From: Chitinophagaceae bacterium
GTDB lineage: Bacteria > Bacteroidota > Bacteroidia > Chitinophagales > Chitinophagaceae
Length of the DNA: 7,112 nt
Direction: 5' to 3'
Assembly (NCBI GenBank): GCA_016787105.1
Contig: JAEUVI010000056.1
Coordinates: 1 to 7,112 of the forward strand
Shown one piece after another: positions 1 to 5,876 of this stretch. Position 1 is the stretch's first letter. The number at the start of each line of letters is the position of its first letter. The notes under the pieces were generated by a model that worked only from the letters and a program-made list of their open reading frames with translations, was not told where the DNA came from and did no database searches. The translations under genes were made by a program, and so were the position numbers.

Positions 1-1086
1 GGCAATAAATAAAATACCATCGCCGGAAAATTTTTGCTGTGCAGCATCTTCACCAATCATATCAATCTTATTTCCTACGGCGATAAAGTTTTTATTTTGC
101 TGCTGCACCTGCATCAGTGCAACTTCCACATCAGCCTGCGATTCTTTTGTTACATCAAATAAATACAACACCAAATCACTTTGCTGCATTTTCTCCATAC
201 TCTTTCCCACTCCAATAGATTCGATTACGTCTGTGCTTTCACGTATGCCCGCCGTATCAATCAACCGAAACAAAATTCCATTGATATTGATTATTTCTTC
301 AATTGTATCTCTTGTAGTACCGGCTATTTCGCTAACAATAGCACGGTTTTCATTCAGCAACGAATTCAATAAAGTTGATTTGCCTGCATTCGGTTTTCCA
401 ACTATGGCAACATTCACTCCGTTCTTAATTACATTACCCAACTGAAATGAATTAATCAACTGTTGTGTTGATTGAGATAAAGCTTGTATCAATCCGTAAA
501 ACTTTGTACGGTCTGCAAACTCTACATCTTCTGTTGCAAAATCAAGTTCCAGTTCTATCAATGCAGAGAATTGAATGAGTTGCTCTCTAAGTTCTTTCAA
601 TGTAGTTGAAAATCCACCACGGATATTGTGCAAAGCTGTATTACGGCTGGCTTCAGTGTTACTGGCAATTAAATCAGCCACAGCTTCTGCCTGGGCTAAA
701 TCCAGTTTACCTTTTAAAAAAGCCCTTTGTGTAAACTCACCCGGCTTTGCAAGCCTTGCCCCATGTGCAATACAGGCATTTATCACCTGCTCCTGTATAT
801 AAGGCGAACCATGACAACTGATTTCTACTACATCTTCGCCAGTATAGCTTTTTGGATTTTTAAAAAGGGAAACAACAGCTTCGTCCAATACTTTATCACC
901 ATCTTTTAAATAACCAACATGAATTGTGTGTGATAACTGTTTGCTTAAATCTTTTGAAGGAAATAAATCATTAATGATATTGATTGCATTACTGCCGCTT
1001 AATCTTATTACACCAATAGCACCAATGCCATGTGGTGTGGCCAATGCAATTATCGTATCATCCCAGCCTGTTAATTTTCCGTTCAT
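1..1086 (-). CDS. mnmE: tRNA modification GTPase MnmE (TrmE), C-terminus cut by the window edge
   Basis: MnmE works with MnmG in the cytoplasm to install the carboxymethylaminomethyl-type group at C5 of the wobble uridine (U34) of certain tRNAs, using a formyl-tetrahydrofolate-derived one-carbon unit and GTP hydrolysis. I translated the strand by hand: it is open for 362 codons from the ATG at 1086 to base 1. The N-terminal TrmE domain begins with the family signature DTIIALATPHGIGAIGVIRLSG-like segment at about residues 10-31. A helical domain follows, then the G domain: G1 GKPNAGKS at 230-237, G2 GTTRD at 256-260, G3 DTAGIRE at 277-283 and G4 NKID at 339-342. Family members have about 450-460 residues, so roughly 95 are missing, including the C-terminal CxGK catalytic motif. 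The ATG is chosen because it lies nine codons before the conserved DTI motif. It sits only 7 bases after a promoter-like TATTTTTG and has no ribosome binding site. Identification is secure. Confidence 0.97.
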   Translation of the reverse strand, partial: MNGKLTGWDDTIIALATPHGIGAIGVIRLSGSNAINIINDLFPSKDLSKQLSHTIHVGYLKDGDKVLDEAVVSLFKNPKSYTGEDVVEISCHGSPYIQEQVINACIAHGARLAKPGEFTQRAFLKGKLDLAQAEAVADLIASNTEASRNTALHNIRGGFSTTLKELREQLIQFSALIELELDFATEDVEFADRTKFYGLIQALSQSTQQLINSFQLGNVIKNGVNVAIVGKPNAGKSTLLNSLLNENRAIVSEIAGTTRDTIEEIININGILFRLIDTAGIRESTDVIESIGVGKSMEKMQQSDLVLYLFDVTKESQADVEVALMQVQQQNKNFIAVGNKIDMIGEDAAQQKFSGDGILFIA

Positions 1087-1093
1087 ATTGGCC

Positions 1094-1126
1094 CAAAAAT
1101 AAACAACCCCCTTGTTGTATCAACAA
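1094..1126 (-). promoter_or_regulatory. putative Bacteroidota-type promoter for mnmE
   Basis: Read on the minus strand, TATTTTTG (1101-1094) is an exact match to the Bacteroidota -7 consensus TAnnTTTG. A TTG at 1123-1121 lies 19 bases upstream, and a second TTG at 1126-1124 lies 22 bases upstream, both suitable for the -33 element. The last G is followed by seven bases and then the mnmE ATG at 1086, so a start 4-8 bases downstream would give an mRNA with almost no leader. The match lies inside the U-tract and stem of the tonB terminator, so some of the similarity could come from the T-rich terminator. Seen: the motifs and spacing. Inferred: promoter activity. Confidence 0.5.
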
Positions 1127-1137
1127 GAGGGCTGTTT
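1095..1137 (-). terminator. intrinsic terminator of the exbB-exbD-exbD-tonB operon
   Basis: Bases 1101-1117 pair with 1121-1137 as a 17-bp stem closing a 3-base loop. The two positions that mismatch on the plus strand (A/C and C/A) become G-U wobbles in the minus-strand RNA, so the hairpin is continuous only in the tonB direction. The descending arm runs into UUGUUUAUUUUU, a good U-tract, at about 1106-1095. The tonB stop codon is about 19 bases before the stem. The wobble polarity and the U-tract both indicate termination of minus-strand transcription. Confidence 0.88.
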
Positions 1138-1155
1138 TAATTAATTCAGAAAATT

Positions 1156-1980
1156 TTATTCTGCCGTTACCACGAAAGTAATTGGCTGTTTACGATAAGC
1201 CTTTACCTGGCGGCCATTCTGCTGGGCAGGTGTCCATTTCGGACCTTTCTTAATAATCTTTACAGCTTCTTCTTCCATACCATAACCATGACTGGTTTGT
1301 GGTTTTACATCACTGATATTTCCTTCTTTATCCACGATAAACTGAACCCATACAGTGTACTGGCCTTCTGGTGCGCCATTGTCCACCGGTGTATTTGCAT
1401 TCAGGTTTCTTTCAAGGTATTTGCGCCATGCACCTTCTCCACCAGGGAACTGTGCTTCAATTTCTACTTTTTCAAATACCTTGTTTTCGTCTTCCTCTTT
1501 CTTTTCTTCTATTACCTGTTTTTGTTCAATAACGGGAGCAAGACCTTCATCTTTAATACCTTCCTGGCTTACCACGTCAATCTTGGTATCTTCCAGTTCC
1601 TTTGTTTCAGGCGGTATCTCATCTTTTTTCACTTCCTCATCCTTCACGATTTTGGGAGGGGTGAATTTTGTCATTTCCACTTTAGGAGGTTCCTGCTTTG
1701 GTGGCGGCGGTGGTGGTGGTTCAGGCTTTTTCTCTTCTTCCTGTTTTATTTCTTCCATCACCAGGTCATTCACCTTAAACTGGGCAGCATTTTTATCAGT
1801 CATGCTGCTGGCCAGAAACGAACCGCCTAATGCTAAAGCTGCCAGGGAAACCGTAATAATCAAGGCCTTGGTAATACGGCCATTGTACGTTTTCCGCAGT
1901 TCATAAGCACCGTATTCTTTATTACGATTCTCAAACACGAGGTCGAGGATATCGGCGCTTAGTATTTTGTTTGCTTCCAT
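1156..1980 (-). CDS. tonB: TonB energy transducer (Bacteroidota type)
   Basis: This 274-residue protein should span the periplasm and pass energy from the ExbB/ExbD motor to TonB-dependent outer-membrane receptors. Residues 1-38 are cytoplasmic and contain LDLVFENRNKEYGAYELRK (12-30), a segment typical of Bacteroidota TonB proteins. The single membrane anchor is at about 39-60. A charged, proline-rich spacer follows (about 77-165) with seven consecutive prolines at 88-94. The C-terminal TonB domain covers about 172-274: it starts with the QFPGG motif (177-181), continues through YTVWVQFIVDKEG (208-220) and ends in KWTPAQQNGRQVKAYRKQPITF. The first ATG is used because the conserved N-terminal motif starts within a few residues of it. 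It is the last gene of the exb operon, 61 bases after the second exbD, and is followed by a strong terminator. The ExbB-contacting histidine of E. coli TonB has no counterpart in this anchor. An alternative would be a TonB paralogue dedicated to one receptor, but the exb linkage favours a general role. Confidence 0.95.
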   Translation of the reverse strand: MEANKILSADILDLVFENRNKEYGAYELRKTYNGRITKALIITVSLAALALGGSFLASSMTDKNAAQFKVNDLVMEEIKQEEEKKPEPPPPPPPKQEPPKVEMTKFTPPKIVKDEEVKKDEIPPETKELEDTKIDVVSQEGIKDEGLAPVIEQKQVIEEKKEEDENKVFEKVEIEAQFPGGEGAWRKYLERNLNANTPVDNGAPEGQYTVWVQFIVDKEGNISDVKPQTSHGYGMEEEAVKIIKKGPKWTPAQQNGRQVKAYRKQPITFVVTAE

Positions 1981-2041
1981 TTTACGATTTTAGTTTAGAA
2001 TTAAGATGCAGTTGCCTGCATTATTCCATAATAAAATTAAT

Positions 2042-2683
2042 CTATTTAGCCGGAGCTGCAGTAGCAGGTGCTGCAGAGGGTAAAGTACCTTCTGTTGTTT
2101 GTACCACTTTCAACTCATCCGGGAACAGATCCACCATTGCAAAACGTTTTACACCATTGATAGCCATTTCATCCAGTATATCAACTGTGTTTTTATACGT
2201 TGCATCCGGTGTGGGTTTAATAACGACTACAAAGTCTTTGTCAAGACATGACTTTTGATCACCGCCATTTTTCTCCCAGATTTTCTTACAGCCCTCATCA
2301 TGAACGTGAGCAGCCATTACTTCTTTTCTTTTTTTGATAATCTCCTCGCGGATTTTACCAAAGCTGGATGGAGTAAAGTTTGAAGCATCTGGTAATAACT
2401 GACCCATGTAATAATACACAGCGTTATCCTTACCGAGGATAATTGTCATTGCCCCGGATTCCTTTGCTTTATTCTGCTCTTCATCCTTGTCAGTATCCTT
2501 TGGCATGAACAGGTCCATCGTAGAAGGTGTACTCATCGTTGTTGTAAAAATAAAGAACGTGATGAGCAGGAACCCTAAGTCCACCATGGGAGTCATATCC
2601 ACGCGGGTAGAAAGCTTTTTGGCTTTTTTGACGCCCGGGCCTTTTTTATGACTATCGCCACCACCGGTATCTATACTTGCCAT
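2042..2683 (-). CDS. exbD: ExbD/TolR-family proton-channel protein, second copy (ExbD2)
   Basis: ExbD proteins sit inside the ExbB pentamer, and their single transmembrane helix carries the proton-accepting aspartate. This 213-residue copy has a Lys/Gly-rich cytoplasmic start (1-28), then RVDMTPMVDLGFLL (27-40) leading into the helix at about 33-50. Asp35 matches the essential aspartate (Asp25 in E. coli ExbD). The periplasmic part ends in the usual ExbD fold: FVVVIKPTPDATYKNTVDILDEM (151-173), then KRFAMVDL (179-186) and an Ala/Pro-rich tail (203-213). At 213 residues it is much longer than E. coli ExbD (about 141). The extra length is mainly at about 95-150 and includes Cys132 and Cys146, which would face the oxidising periplasm. 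It starts 30 bases after the first exbD and is clearly part of that operon. It differs so much from its partner that the two copies are probably not interchangeable. Confidence 0.94.
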   Translation of the reverse strand: MASIDTGGGDSHKKGPGVKKAKKLSTRVDMTPMVDLGFLLITFFIFTTTMSTPSTMDLFMPKDTDKDEEQNKAKESGAMTIILGKDNAVYYYMGQLLPDASNFTPSSFGKIREEIIKKRKEVMAAHVHDEGCKKIWEKNGGDQKSCLDKDFVVVIKPTPDATYKNTVDILDEMAINGVKRFAMVDLFPDELKVVQTTEGTLPSAAPATAAPAK

Positions 2684-2694
2684 AGTTTTAAGAG

Positions 2695-2713
2695 TTTATT
2701 TTTTTAAAATAAA
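2695..2713. repeat. perfect A/T inverted repeat between the two exbD genes
   Basis: TTTATTTT (2695-2702) and AAAATAAA (2706-2713) are perfect inverted arms around a 3-base loop. They fill most of the 30-base spacer and end directly at the stop codon of the first exbD. The stem contains no G-C pair, so an RNA hairpin would be weak, and in so AT-rich a spacer it may be chance. It is not a terminator, because the second exbD must be transcribed through it. Confidence 0.35.
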
Positions 2714-3382
2714 TTATTTCTTACCTGCCTGCATCTGTTTTTGCCTCTCTGCATATAACTCTGTACCTGCAGGGGCATCTTCAATAGCAGTTACCAACTG
2801 GAATTTGTAAATATCGTTGCGTTTGAATGCATTCAACACCTCTTTAAACTGAGGAAATTTAGCCGCATTATCGCCTTTGATAAGATAGTTGATCTTCTTA
2901 CCGGCAAATGCCTGCACTGCATCCCTGATCCAATAATACAATTCATTGTTGGCTGAATCCTGGATAGGAATTCCTGGCCATTTCTTTTTACCCTGATCCT
3001 CAGGAGCCAGGGAAAGAAGCTGTTTCAACCCGCCAAAAGAAACACCAACCATTGGTGTTCTGGTAAAGTTTTTCATTTCTGCTTCAGTGAGACCTAGCTG
3101 CCTGGTATCGTTCATGTTTTTGATAACATTATACTTCAGGCCCGGTTCTTTTTCTGTCAGCATTGAAAAATATGCTTTTCCTGTACTGTCAAGTATCACG
3201 AGAATCGCATCATTTTCAGGAAGAAGTTTTGTTGAAACAGAGTTGGGCGTCGTAATTTCTACGGGCTCTGGCGGCTTGAATTTTGTCGCCAGCATAAAGA
3301 ATGAAAGAATAAGGAATGCCACATCCACAAACGGGGTCATGTCTGTGTCCGTACTCTTTCTTGGCATTTTAACACTTGGCAT
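2714..3382 (-). CDS. exbD: ExbD/TolR-family proton-channel protein, first copy (ExbD1)
   Basis: This 222-residue ExbD/TolR-family protein is predicted to pair with ExbB in the inner-membrane motor. A short cytoplasmic tail (1-13) leads to the signature DTDMTPFVDVAFLILSFFML (12-31), and Asp20 in the helix (about 17-34) is the likely proton-binding residue. KPPEPVEITTPNS follows the helix. The periplasmic C-terminal part contains NYLIKGDNAAKFPQFKEVL (165-183) and KFQLVTAIED (193-202), which resemble the ExbD core. An insertion of roughly 70 residues (about 80-155), rich in charged residues and containing GLKQLLSLAPED, makes it longer than classical ExbD. It has no cysteine, unlike the second copy. 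The ATG at 3382 is chosen; Met6 (3367) would also keep the domain. It lies 64 bases after exbB and 30 bases before the second exbD. Confidence 0.93.
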   Translation of the reverse strand: MPSVKMPRKSTDTDMTPFVDVAFLILSFFMLATKFKPPEPVEITTPNSVSTKLLPENDAILVILDSTGKAYFSMLTEKEPGLKYNVIKNMNDTRQLGLTEAEMKNFTRTPMVGVSFGGLKQLLSLAPEDQGKKKWPGIPIQDSANNELYYWIRDAVQAFAGKKINYLIKGDNAAKFPQFKEVLNAFKRNDIYKFQLVTAIEDAPAGTELYAERQKQMQAGKK

Positions 3383-3441
3383 GTTACACTGTTTTAGTTA
3401 ATGAGATTCATTTGTTTCATTTTTCCATACACCCGTTTCAA

Positions 3442-3462
3442 TTCTCTTATTTATAAAGAGAA
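3442..3462 (-). other. small hairpin spanning the exbB stop codon
   Basis: TTCTCTT (3442-3448) and AAGAGAA (3456-3462) form a perfect 7-bp inverted repeat with a 7-base AT loop. The exbB stop codon (3449-3447) lies at the loop/stem boundary. In the minus-strand RNA the hairpin is followed by UUGAAACGGG rather than a U-tract, so it is not an intrinsic terminator. It could affect mRNA stability or the relative yield of exbB and exbD, but that is inference. Confidence 0.35.
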
Positions 3463-4307
3463 CCGAAGCTTTGAGTTAATGTGAAACCTGATTCATCTAT
3501 GCCGTAAGTGATAGCGTCAATTTTTGTTGTAAACACGTTATACATGATCAAAGCCAATGCAGATGTACCGATACCAAGTGCCGTGTTATAAAGGGCCTCA
3601 GAAATACCTACTGCCAGTTCGTTTGCTGCACCTGCACCACCTTCATCACCAAGTGCCGAGAACGATTTAATCATACCAATTACCGTACCCAGCAGGGCGA
3701 TAAGGGTACCAACTGATGTAATTGTGGAAAGAAACACCAGGTTTTTCTGCAACATAGGCAATTCCAGCGCAGTAGCTTCTTCTACTTCTTTCTGTATAGC
3801 CAGTACTTTCTGTTCTGTATTCAGGTGCTGCTCAGTGATCATTTCTTTGTAGCGGCGAAGACCTGCTTTCATTACGTTTGAAACAGAACCTCTTTGTTTG
3901 TCACACTCAGACAATGCAGCATCTACATTTTTATTAGCAAGGTGATATTGCACTTTGCGGATAAAATCGGAGATAGAACCGTTACCCAGTGCTTTACGGA
4001 TAGTAAGGTAACGCTCAATAGAGAAAGTGATAACCATGAGGAACATGCCGATCAGCAACGGTACAATGATTCCACCTTCATAAATCCTGTGAAAAGCCCC
4101 GATAGGATGTTTGTGGTTTGGCCAGAATCCGCCATTTGCATCGGGAGTCTTAAATCCATCAGCGCTTCCCATTACAAAACGCCAGATTAAATATCCGCCG
4201 ATTACGCACAGAATAGGAGCAATCCATGAAATCGCATTACCGCTTTTTTTTGCCTGAACAGAGGTAGCCTTAACAGATGCGGTTGCAGTCGGTTTTGTTT
4301 CAGCCAT
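3447..4307 (-). CDS. exbB: ExbB (MotA/TolQ/ExbB proton-channel family)
   Basis: ExbB forms the inner-membrane pentamer around ExbD that uses the proton-motive force to energise TonB. The 286-residue protein shows four hydrophobic segments: about 28-46, 79-98, 189-213 and 233-258. The last three correspond to the three helices of classical ExbB. FSIERYLTIRKA (95-106) follows the first of these, and a large cytoplasmic loop (about 100-188) contains the amphipathic stretch QKVLAIQKEVEEATALELPML. The family signature is clear: TLIALLGTVIGMIKSF (201-216) and ELAVGISEALYNTALGI (230-246). The first hydrophobic segment and its periplasmic stretch (about 47-78, with FWPNHKHPIGAFHRIYEGG) are additional to E. 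coli ExbB, and the first 25 residues are Ala/Thr/Lys-rich. It is the first gene of the exbB-exbD-exbD-tonB unit, after a 231-base spacer that should hold its promoter. TolQ is the alternative, but tonB at the operon end favours ExbB. Confidence 0.95.
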   Translation of the reverse strand: MAETKPTATASVKATSVQAKKSGNAISWIAPILCVIGGYLIWRFVMGSADGFKTPDANGGFWPNHKHPIGAFHRIYEGGIIVPLLIGMFLMVITFSIERYLTIRKALGNGSISDFIRKVQYHLANKNVDAALSECDKQRGSVSNVMKAGLRRYKEMITEQHLNTEQKVLAIQKEVEEATALELPMLQKNLVFLSTITSVGTLIALLGTVIGMIKSFSALGDEGGAGAANELAVGISEALYNTALGIGTSALALIMYNVFTTKIDAITYGIDESGFTLTQSFGSLYK

Positions 4308-4538
4308 GATCGTAATTTTTAGTGTTTTAAAAATTTTGTAAATAAAAAATCAGAAATTATCTGGTTACAGTTTCAAAGAAAAAAAATTTATACAAGTAAA
4401 ATATCGTCCGATTTTCTATAGGAAAGGGCTTCAAGTTAAGAAATTTTTCCAAAGCAACAACTCTTTAAAAAGAAATTTGAAAATTATATCTCATCGCTTT
4501 TTTACTATGTATGTCGCGCAAAAAATTTAAAAGAAAAG
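4308..4538. promoter_or_regulatory. AT-rich spacer before exbB, presumed to hold the operon promoter
   Basis: This is the longest non-coding stretch. It separates the permease stop codon from exbB, so the exbB promoter is expected here. I found no exact TAnnTTTG on the minus strand. The nearest are TTTCTTTG (4381-4374) and TTGCTTTG (about 4457-4450), each with one mismatch and no well-placed TTG. No good intrinsic terminator follows the permease. A 9-base direct repeat AAGAAATTT occurs at 4438-4446 and 4470-4478, next to a short inverted repeat TCTTT-AA-AAAGA (4462-4473). No open reading frame or RNA gene is evident. Role inferred from position only. Confidence 0.4.
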
Positions 4539-5819
4539 CTATTCGTAACGAAGGGCTTCAATAGGATTTAATCTTCCTGCTTTTAATGCAGGATATAGTC
4601 CGGCTGCCAGGCCCACTACGGTACATATTATTATACCATATGCAATCCACTTCCATGGCACCACAAACCCGGTATTCAGAAACATAGAAAATAAATTGCC
4701 GACCATGATGCCGAGAAAGATACCGAATATAGCACCCATGATGCTAATTATGATAGCTTCCATAAGAAATTGTTGTCTTACCATCTTACTTTTTCCGCCA
4801 ATAGCTTTTACGAGGCCTACTTCCTTGGTACGCTCCGTTACAGATACCAGCATAATATTCATAAGGCCGATAGCTGCCCCGATAAGCGTTATAAGGCCGA
4901 TTACAGTGGCTGAAATTGTAAGAAAGCCCAAACTATTCATAGCTTTTTCCGCAATGGCATCACTACGATCTATTACAAAATTGTCCTGCTCGGTAGTAGT
5001 AAGTTTTCGTATGGAACGAAATACACCTTGCGCTTCGCCCATGGCATTGTCTACCTGTTTTAAATCATCTGCCATGACGCCAATAGAATAAGATGCAAAT
5101 GATGGAGCAAAATTGCGATCTACATTTTTATAACTAACGATAATAAGGTTATCCCGGTTAAATCCAAATGAAGATCCCTTACTCTCCAGCACACCAAGCA
5201 CCCTGAAGGGAAGATTGTTCAGCCGTACAATCTGGTTCACAGCTTTCTCTGGGTTGCCTTTGAATAAATTAGATGCTACACTATATCCAAGTATACAGGC
5301 ATTGCGGCCGGTAATTACATCTATATTATTCATGTTTCTTCCGGCAATCAGCTTAAATCCGTTCAGTAATAAATAATTTTCATCTCCGCCGAGCAGGGTT
5401 ACGTTCGGGCTTGTTTTGCGTGTATCATAAGATACAATCGCGTTGCGGTTTGCAAACACAGATATACTTGCAGTGGAAGGAAAAACATAATTCTTTTTAA
5501 ACGCTTCTGCTTCATCAATGGTGATGCGCTTACCGAGGTTGGACTTCTTTTCTTTTTTTGCGCCTTTTTTTTCTACCTGCAAATCAGGTCCGTTGCCACC
5601 ACCAAAACGGACTTGCCTTTCCTTATACCGGATAGTAAACCCGTTGGCCCCCATTGAAGAAAAGCTTTCAGAAAGTTTTTGGTTCATAGCGGTAATGGCA
5701 GTAATAATACCTACCAGGGCCATGATACCAAAAGCAATAATGGCTACAGTAAGACCAGTACGCAATTTATTACTTCGTACAGTGCGATACGCCAATGAGA
5801 AAACATCACCAAAATTCAT
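4539..5819 (-). CDS. ABC transporter permease, MacB/FtsX type
   Basis: This 426-residue inner-membrane protein has the MacB/FtsX permease layout. A short cytoplasmic start (RTVRSNKLRTGLT, 12-24) leads to TM1 at about 22-43. A large periplasmic MacB_PCD-like domain follows (about 44-295, with LLNGFKLIAGR at 151-161 and FRVLGVLESKGSSFGF at 205-220). Then come three C-terminal helices (about 299-325, 352-379 and 390-411). After TM2 is the conserved coupling segment NIMLVSVTERTKEVGLVKAIG (321-341), which contacts the partner ATPase. The protein ends in the classic GLYPALKAGRLNPIEALRYE. Such permeases couple cytoplasmic ATP hydrolysis to movements of the periplasmic domain, for export of peptides, lipids or drugs or for signalling; the substrate cannot be read from sequence. 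A Gly/Lys-rich low-complexity stretch occurs at about 72-97. No ATPase domain or ATPase gene is present here. It starts 57 bases after nuoN, close enough for read-through. Confidence 0.92.
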   Translation of the reverse strand: MNFGDVFSLAYRTVRSNKLRTGLTVAIIAFGIMALVGIITAITAMNQKLSESFSSMGANGFTIRYKERQVRFGGGNGPDLQVEKKGAKKEKKSNLGKRITIDEAEAFKKNYVFPSTASISVFANRNAIVSYDTRKTSPNVTLLGGDENYLLLNGFKLIAGRNMNNIDVITGRNACILGYSVASNLFKGNPEKAVNQIVRLNNLPFRVLGVLESKGSSFGFNRDNLIIVSYKNVDRNFAPSFASYSIGVMADDLKQVDNAMGEAQGVFRSIRKLTTTEQDNFVIDRSDAIAEKAMNSLGFLTISATVIGLITLIGAAIGLMNIMLVSVTERTKEVGLVKAIGGKSKMVRQQFLMEAIIISIMGAIFGIFLGIMVGNLFSMFLNTGFVVPWKWIAYGIIICTVVGLAAGLYPALKAGRLNPIEALRYE

Positions 5820-5876
5820 ACGCCCTAAATTAAGGAAAGAACAGCTACCAAAAATCAGGAAAGTATGACCGGTAAC

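Noticed and set aside
1288..1906. Two overlapping plus-strand open frames of about 180 codons antisense to tonB
   Set aside because: Their compositions (Phe-rich, and Ser/Gly-rich with a glycine run) are those expected from reading the antisense of Lys/Glu/Pro-rich tonB codons. The minus-strand frame has clear TonB domains.
2021..2036. TTATT / AATAA inverted repeat in the tonB-exbD spacer
   Set aside because: Only five A-T pairs, expected by chance in such AT-rich sequence, and tonB must be transcribed through it.
4495..4527. TTTTTT / AAAAAA arms after the permease stop codon as a terminator
   Set aside because: The stem would be six A-T pairs around a loop of about 16 bases. It is too weak to support a terminator call.
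5849..5856. GATTTTTG on the minus strand between nuoN and the permease as a possible promoter -7 element
   Set aside because: It differs from TAnnTTTG at the first base, and no TTG lies 17-23 bases upstream. The 57-base gap is also compatible with read-through from nuoN.
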